NCBI GenBank assembly: GCA_002727395.1
Contig: PBWY01000048.1
Coordinates: forward strand, 1-9,090
Direction: 5' to 3'
DNA length: 9,090 nucleotides
Source: Rhodospirillales bacterium
Lineage (GTDB): Bacteria; Pseudomonadota; Alphaproteobacteria; MPNO01; UBA2964
Positions 6,202 to 9,090 of this stretch are shown piece after piece (the first letter of the stretch is position 1; each line of letters opens with the position of its first letter). A program made the position numbers and the translations under genes. The notes beneath the pieces were generated by a model. It was not told the origin of the DNA. It searched no databases and saw only the letters and a list, made by a program, of their open reading frames with translations.

Positions 6202-6293
6202 ATTGATACCCTCCTTTGAGCAATATCTTTTATGGACTCACCTATTGGTCAAGTCCTGTTGGAAACATGAAAGCCCTAACAAGGCGCCTTCAA
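6202..6293 (-). ncRNA. 5' UTR of hsp20 with three consecutive hairpins (ROSE-type leader)
   Basis: The leader from the predicted transcription start (~6293) to the ATG is about 92 nt, similar to known ROSE leaders. Hairpin I (6269-6291) pairs GAAGGC with GCUUUC and, above a bulged G, CCU with AGG around a UGUU loop. Hairpin II (6234-6256) pairs GGACU with AGUCC and continues with U.G and ACC/GGU around AAUA, with one bulged G. Hairpin III (6205-6227) covers the Shine-Dalgarno sequence. Upstream stable hairpins followed by an unstable terminal one is the classical ROSE layout, in which only the last melts with temperature. Confidence 0.65.
6205..6227 (-). promoter_or_regulatory. ROSE-like RNA thermometer hairpin over the hsp20 Shine-Dalgarno
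   Basis: On the transcript GAUA pairs with UAUC at the base, and UUGCU (complement of 6219-6223) pairs with AGGAG (complement of 6211-6215) across a CAA loop. The pairing gives U-A, C-G, a G.G mismatch, U-A and U.G, with two G bulged near the base. UUGCU facing AGGAG with a central G.G is the signature of ROSE thermometers in front of hsp20 genes of alpha- and gammaproteobacteria. The weak, mismatched helix would hide the ribosome-binding site at low temperature and open on heating. Identity rests on the sequence pattern and position; melting was not computed. Confidence 0.78.
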
Positions 6294-6299
6294 AAAATT

Positions 6300-6327
6300 A
6301 TGTGGTGCATAAAATTGATTTTTCAAG
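6300..6327 (-). promoter_or_regulatory. Sigma-32 (RpoH)-like promoter of hsp20
   Basis: On the minus strand CTTGAA (6322-6327) is followed after 16 nt by CCACAT (6300-6305). The heat-shock sigma factor recognises CTTGAA-type -35 and CCCCAT/CCATAT-type -10 elements, so the match is good. Its position immediately upstream of a ROSE-like leader and an hsp20 gene supports the assignment. Transcription would begin near 6293. Confidence 0.72.
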
Positions 6328-6363
6328 GGGAAAAAATCCCAGCATGTCCATGCAAAGACTTTT

Positions 6364-7149
6364 CTAAATCTTTATATCAATCATAACAGGGGCGTGGTCT
6401 GATGGTTTATCCCAACCCCGCGCCTCAACAAATACTTTAGCATTATAAACTTTCTCGATGAGGCCGGGTGTTACCCAAATGTGGTCCAACCGTCGACCAC
6501 GATTTGTGCCGGGCCAAGTTCTATTTCGATAACTCCACCAACTATAAAGATGTTCTTCTGGAGGAATAATCTTCCTAACTGCGTCTATCCAATCATGAGA
6601 TCTCATTGCCTTTTCGAGCCTAGCAACTTCAATGGGTGTGTGACTTACTATCTTTAGAAGCTGTTTGTGCGACCAAACATCTGTTTCCAGTGGTGCAACA
6701 TTAAGATCACCAACCAGAATTCTATTTGCCGGTTTTTGTGTACTAAACCACTTCGCCATTTCTGATAAAAATGTGATTTTGTGAGCAAATTTTTCATTTT
6801 CTACGGGGTCGGGAACATCTCCGCCCGCCGGTACATAAAAATTATTAATTTCTACACCGTTAGGCAGACTTGCTGCTATATGCCGGCAGTCATCTTTATT
6901 GCACCATAACCGTTTCTTTACTCCAGTGAGCGGCACCTTGGAAATAATTGCTACACCATTATAACTTTTCATTCCTCGGTATAATATGTGCTTATAACCC
7001 AACGTTTTTATGTCATTCTCTGGAAATAAGCTGTCTTCCACTTTGATTTCTTGCAGACAAATTACATCTGGTGCTAGTTTGTCTGAGATTTTGGCTAAGG
7101 TGGTCATCCGCAGTCGAAGGGAATTGATATTCCAGGTGATGATTCGCAT
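6364..7149 (-). CDS. xthA: Exodeoxyribonuclease III (AP endonuclease, ExoIII family)
   Basis: This is a Mg2+-dependent AP endonuclease and 3'-5' exonuclease of base excision repair, in the endonuclease/exonuclease/phosphatase fold. It has 261 residues, normal for XthA. All key residues are visible: Asn7 in ITWNINSL, Glu34 in CLQEIKV, Tyr105 in NNFYVPAGGD, Asp148 and Asn150 in VGDLNVAP, RRLDHIW near the C-terminus, and Asp251/His252 in SDHAPVMI. The long YSWWSYR...GRRLDHIW segment is typical of the bacterial ExoIII group. The start is ATG 7149 with only a modest GAAG-type ribosome-binding site. The C26 hydrolase gene ends 16 nt upstream on the same strand, so the two are probably co-transcribed. 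The neighbourhood with lolA and ftsK is common in alphaproteobacteria. Confidence 0.96.
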   Translation of the reverse strand: MRIITWNINSLRLRMTTLAKISDKLAPDVICLQEIKVEDSLFPENDIKTLGYKHILYRGMKSYNGVAIISKVPLTGVKKRLWCNKDDCRHIAASLPNGVEINNFYVPAGGDVPDPVENEKFAHKITFLSEMAKWFSTQKPANRILVGDLNVAPLETDVWSHKQLLKIVSHTPIEVARLEKAMRSHDWIDAVRKIIPPEEHLYSWWSYRNRTWPGTNRGRRLDHIWVTPGLIEKVYNAKVFVEARGWDKPSDHAPVMIDIKI

Positions 7150-7165
7150 GATGCTACTTCTTCAA

Positions 7166-7939
7166 TTATCGATAAGTTTGGGCATGATCATGTGCCGCGG
7201 CTCCAAAAGCCGCAAATAACTTGGATGCTAGGCTGTGTTCTTCGGCTCTCCATTCCGCATGCCATTGTACTCCTACTGTAAATCTTTTGGCGGCGGGTAA
7301 ATTAATAGCCTCTATCACCCCATCGGGTGATAGGGCTTCTAGAGAAAAGCCAGTAGCTATTTGGTCTATACTTTGTGCATGTAAGGAGTTCACCATTGTT
7401 GTTTTCTTTCCTAATAATTTGTGAAGGTAGCCCCCTGCCGTAAGCGCAATTTCATGCCGGAGGGCGAAGCGTTCGGCTTGAATTTCTGTGTCCCTTCGCA
7501 TTCTGTGATCGTTTTTTCCTGGTAACTGGTGGACACGATAGTGCAGCGATCCTCCCATAGCGACATTAATTTCTTGTATTCCCCGGCAAATTCCAAAAAC
7601 AGGAATTTCTTTTTCGATACAGCCCCGTATTAGTGGGAGGACTGTCGCGTCTCGTTTTGGATCTATAATTTCGTCGGTTGGAAACTCCGGCCCACCGTAA
7701 TGGTGGGGTTCAATATTAGCTCGCCCGCCAGTGAGAAGGAGTCCATCGATTGTATTCAAAATTGTTTCAAAATCAGTTTCTTTGCCGAAGGCGGGAATTA
7801 GGATTGGGGAGGTGTCAGAAATTTCCATCGAAACACGAGCATATTTTTCGGCTGTCGTAAAAAGTGCCGACATATTCTCGGTTGCCGGCGTATGATTTAC
7901 CGGAATACCTATAATTGGTTTTTTGTTTTTCAATGGCAT
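7166..7939 (-). CDS. Gamma-glutamyl-gamma-aminobutyrate hydrolase family protein (peptidase C26)
   Basis: This is a class-I glutamine-amidotransferase-like hydrolase resembling PuuD, which cleaves gamma-glutamyl-GABA in putrescine breakdown. It has 257 residues, normal for the family. The catalytic triad is visible: nucleophile Cys118 in FGICRGIQEINV, and His227 and Glu229 in VGVQWHAEW (the common WHPE is WHAE). GIPVN near the N-terminus, DGLLLTGGRANIEPHHYG at about 65-82, MGGSLHYRVH and VNSLHAQ are family hallmarks. The start is ATG 7939 with no good Shine-Dalgarno sequence, 44 nt after the lolA stop, so translation may depend on its operon position. No other putrescine genes are present, so the substrate is open; related members act on other gamma-glutamyl amines. 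Confidence 0.9.
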   Translation of the reverse strand: MPLKNKKPIIGIPVNHTPATENMSALFTTAEKYARVSMEISDTSPILIPAFGKETDFETILNTIDGLLLTGGRANIEPHHYGGPEFPTDEIIDPKRDATVLPLIRGCIEKEIPVFGICRGIQEINVAMGGSLHYRVHQLPGKNDHRMRRDTEIQAERFALRHEIALTAGGYLHKLLGKKTTMVNSLHAQSIDQIATGFSLEALSPDGVIEAINLPAAKRFTVGVQWHAEWRAEEHSLASKLFAAFGAAAHDHAQTYR

Positions 7940-7983
7940 TTTTATTTGGCTATCACGTGCGTATCAATCCCGCAACCGCAAGC

Positions 7984-8631
7984 TTAATCCTGCGGGTCTG
8001 AAGGAAAGGCCCAATCCGGAATTGAAAAAATAAATAAATTTTTGGGAATAGGCAGATTTGTTTTTGGATTTACCAAGCTAATTTTGGTTTTTATCCCCTG
8101 AGTGTCTTCAACCACCCAGCCAAGGAAGGCATCAATATTTTCAGAAAATATAAGAGTCATTGAGCCCCCTCCCGCTCTGTCTCGCATTGCTATTTTAATT
8201 CTAAGGGTGCCATGGCTTTTTGCAGTATTTAAGATATCCAGCTCCCTAGAAAATCTAAATTTATTGCGTAATAAAAATGAAGCTGGAGTTTTCTCTACAG
8301 GAATCTGACTAATTTCCCTTAAATCGTAATCTATATAGTAAAGCCACGTATCGTTCGCATATACCTGCAGGGTTGCAGGCTTTTTGTATTGAATTCTTAA
8401 CTTTCCTGGCCTGTCGATGAAAAGTGTTCCCTCTGCAACGGCACCGGTGGTCGATGATTGAACGAAAGAAGCTTGGAGAGAGCGAATAGAATCAAGATAT
8501 TTTTCTGCTGTAAGCAGTAAGGTTTGTTGAGGGATATTTTTCTTCTCGTTGGTTTGTCCGAGTGCTAGGTTGGAAGCAAAGCCAATGATGGTGACAAGGA
8601 CTATAATTGGAAAATTTAGACGGGCAGACAC
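7984..8631 (-). CDS. lolA: Outer-membrane lipoprotein carrier protein LolA
   Basis: This is the periplasmic chaperone that takes lipoproteins from the LolCDE/LolF transporter and delivers them to the outer membrane. It has 215 residues. The N-terminus is a signal peptide (MSARLNFPIIVLVTIIGFASNLALG, cleavage about 25/26). The mature part has the family layout: AEKYLDSIRSLQASFVQ, the GTLFIDRPGKLRIQY strand pair, NDTWLYYIDYDLREISQIPV, and the C-terminal GWVVEDTQGIKTKISLVN and LFIFSIPD. The start codon is GTG (8629-8631), with GAGGA (8642-8646) 10 nt upstream; no better start keeps the signal peptide. The gene follows ftsK by about 70 nt, an arrangement frequent in alphaproteobacteria, and precedes the C26 hydrolase and xthA. 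Confidence 0.93.
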   Translation of the reverse strand: MSARLNFPIIVLVTIIGFASNLALGQTNEKKNIPQQTLLLTAEKYLDSIRSLQASFVQSSTTGAVAEGTLFIDRPGKLRIQYKKPATLQVYANDTWLYYIDYDLREISQIPVEKTPASFLLRNKFRFSRELDILNTAKSHGTLRIKIAMRDRAGGGSMTLIFSENIDAFLGWVVEDTQGIKTKISLVNPKTNLPIPKNLFIFSIPDWAFPSDPQD

Positions 8632-8702
8632 GATTATTAATTCCTCATTTCCCCATAGGCTCTATAAAATTTTTACTAGGGAGACTAATCCCCACAATTT
8701 CA

Positions 8703-9090
8703 TTAGGTTCCACTGTTTTCAATATCGCGGGCTAGCACCTCGCGTTTTCCAACGTGGTTGGCTGAACTAATAACACCTTCCGCTTCCATTTTATCAACAA
8801 TCCGTGCGGCACGATTATATCCAATTTGCAGGTGTCGCTGAACAAAACTCGTCGAAGCTTTGCGCTCCCGGCAGACAAGGGCTACGGCTTGATCATAAAG
8901 GGCGTCTCCCTTGATTGTGTCCCCACTAGTATTGTTGTCGCCAATAGGTTGATCGGGGTCTTCTCGCGTGACCTCTTCTACATATTCTGGGTTTCCTTGT
9001 GATTTGAGTGCTGTGACAACCCGCTCTACTTCTTCGTCGGTAACGAGAGGGCCGTGTACCCGCGAGATACGCCCGCCCCCCGCCATGTAA
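8703..9090 (-). CDS. ftsK: DNA translocase FtsK, C-terminal part (5' end outside window)
   Basis: FtsK is a septal, membrane-anchored ATP-driven DNA pump that moves chromosome termini and activates XerCD at dif. Only the C-terminal ~128 residues are here, and the frame continues past the right edge (a Tyr codon precedes the internal ATG at 9086). The segment begins with YMAGGGRISRVHGP, the end of the RecA-like motor domain. DEEVERVVTALKSQG and a short acidic linker (about 40-55) follow. The rest is the gamma winged-helix domain that reads KOPS sequences, with YDQAVALVCRERKASTSFVQ, HLQIGYNRAARIVDKMEAEGV and NHVGKREVL. The gene ends at the TAG/TAA-side stop at 8703 and is followed by lolA on the same strand. 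Nothing looks truncated at this end. Confidence 0.96.
   Translation of the reverse strand, partial: YMAGGGRISRVHGPLVTDEEVERVVTALKSQGNPEYVEEVTREDPDQPIGDNNTSGDTIKGDALYDQAVALVCRERKASTSFVQRHLQIGYNRAARIVDKMEAEGVISSANHVGKREVLARDIENSGT

Noticed and set aside
6328..6352. GCAT-GGAC-ATGC and GGGA-T-run-TCCC near the xthA stop as a terminator
   Set aside because: Stems of only four base pairs and no clean stem-plus-T-run order; too weak to call, although the T-rich stretch could still contribute to transcript ending.
1..9090. Search for CRISPR repeats, insertion sequences, tRNA genes, toxin-antitoxin or defence genes
   Set aside because: No direct-repeat arrays, transposase motifs, tRNA-like cloverleaf ends or short paired toxin/antitoxin frames were seen; the gene content is housekeeping and stress related.

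Overview
The window looks like ordinary chromosomal DNA from an alphaproteobacterium, probably near Rhodospirillales. The pointers are a glycine- and aspartate-rich porin with a C-terminal Phe, the ftsK-lolA-xthA neighbourhood, a PLP-homeostasis protein beside a short L,D-transpeptidase-like protein, and an IbpA-type Hsp20 with an RNA-thermometer-like leader. The DNA is not G+C-rich by eye. No tRNA, rRNA, CRISPR array, insertion sequence or phage gene is visible. The taxonomic placement is inference.

Layout from left to right: the 3' part of a porin gene (+) ends at a strong terminator. A JmjC/cupin-type oxygenase (-) converges on it. A YggS-type PLP protein (+) is divergent from the cupin gene and convergent with a short YkuD-fold protein (-). 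Next is an orphan OmpR-type response regulator (+), whose stop lies 4 bp from that of a fumarylacetoacetate-hydrolase-family gene (-). From there to the right edge everything is on the minus strand: histidine phosphatase, Hsp20, exonuclease III (xthA), a class-I glutamine-amidotransferase-like hydrolase (peptidase C26), LolA, and the C-terminal part of FtsK. In transcription order the last group reads ftsK, lolA, C26, xthA, then hsp20 under its own promoter.

Three things stand out. First, the hsp20 leader combines a sigma-32-like promoter (CTTGAA-N16-CCACAT) with about 90 nt of UTR. That UTR folds into three hairpins, and the last one masks the Shine-Dalgarno sequence with the UUGCU/AGGAG pairing typical of ROSE RNA thermometers. 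Second, the FAH-family gene has an in-frame TAA at codon 8 of a frame that is otherwise continuous from an ATG and homologous in character, so the N-terminal 39 codons are cut off from the rest. Third, the YkuD-like protein keeps most of its family signature, but the catalytic Cys is Gly (GGT). The last two hint at ongoing gene erosion or pseudoenzyme formation. The response regulator also has a weakened acidic pocket. I found no clearly new multi-gene system; the hsp20 leader and the two apparently inactivated enzymes deserve attention first.
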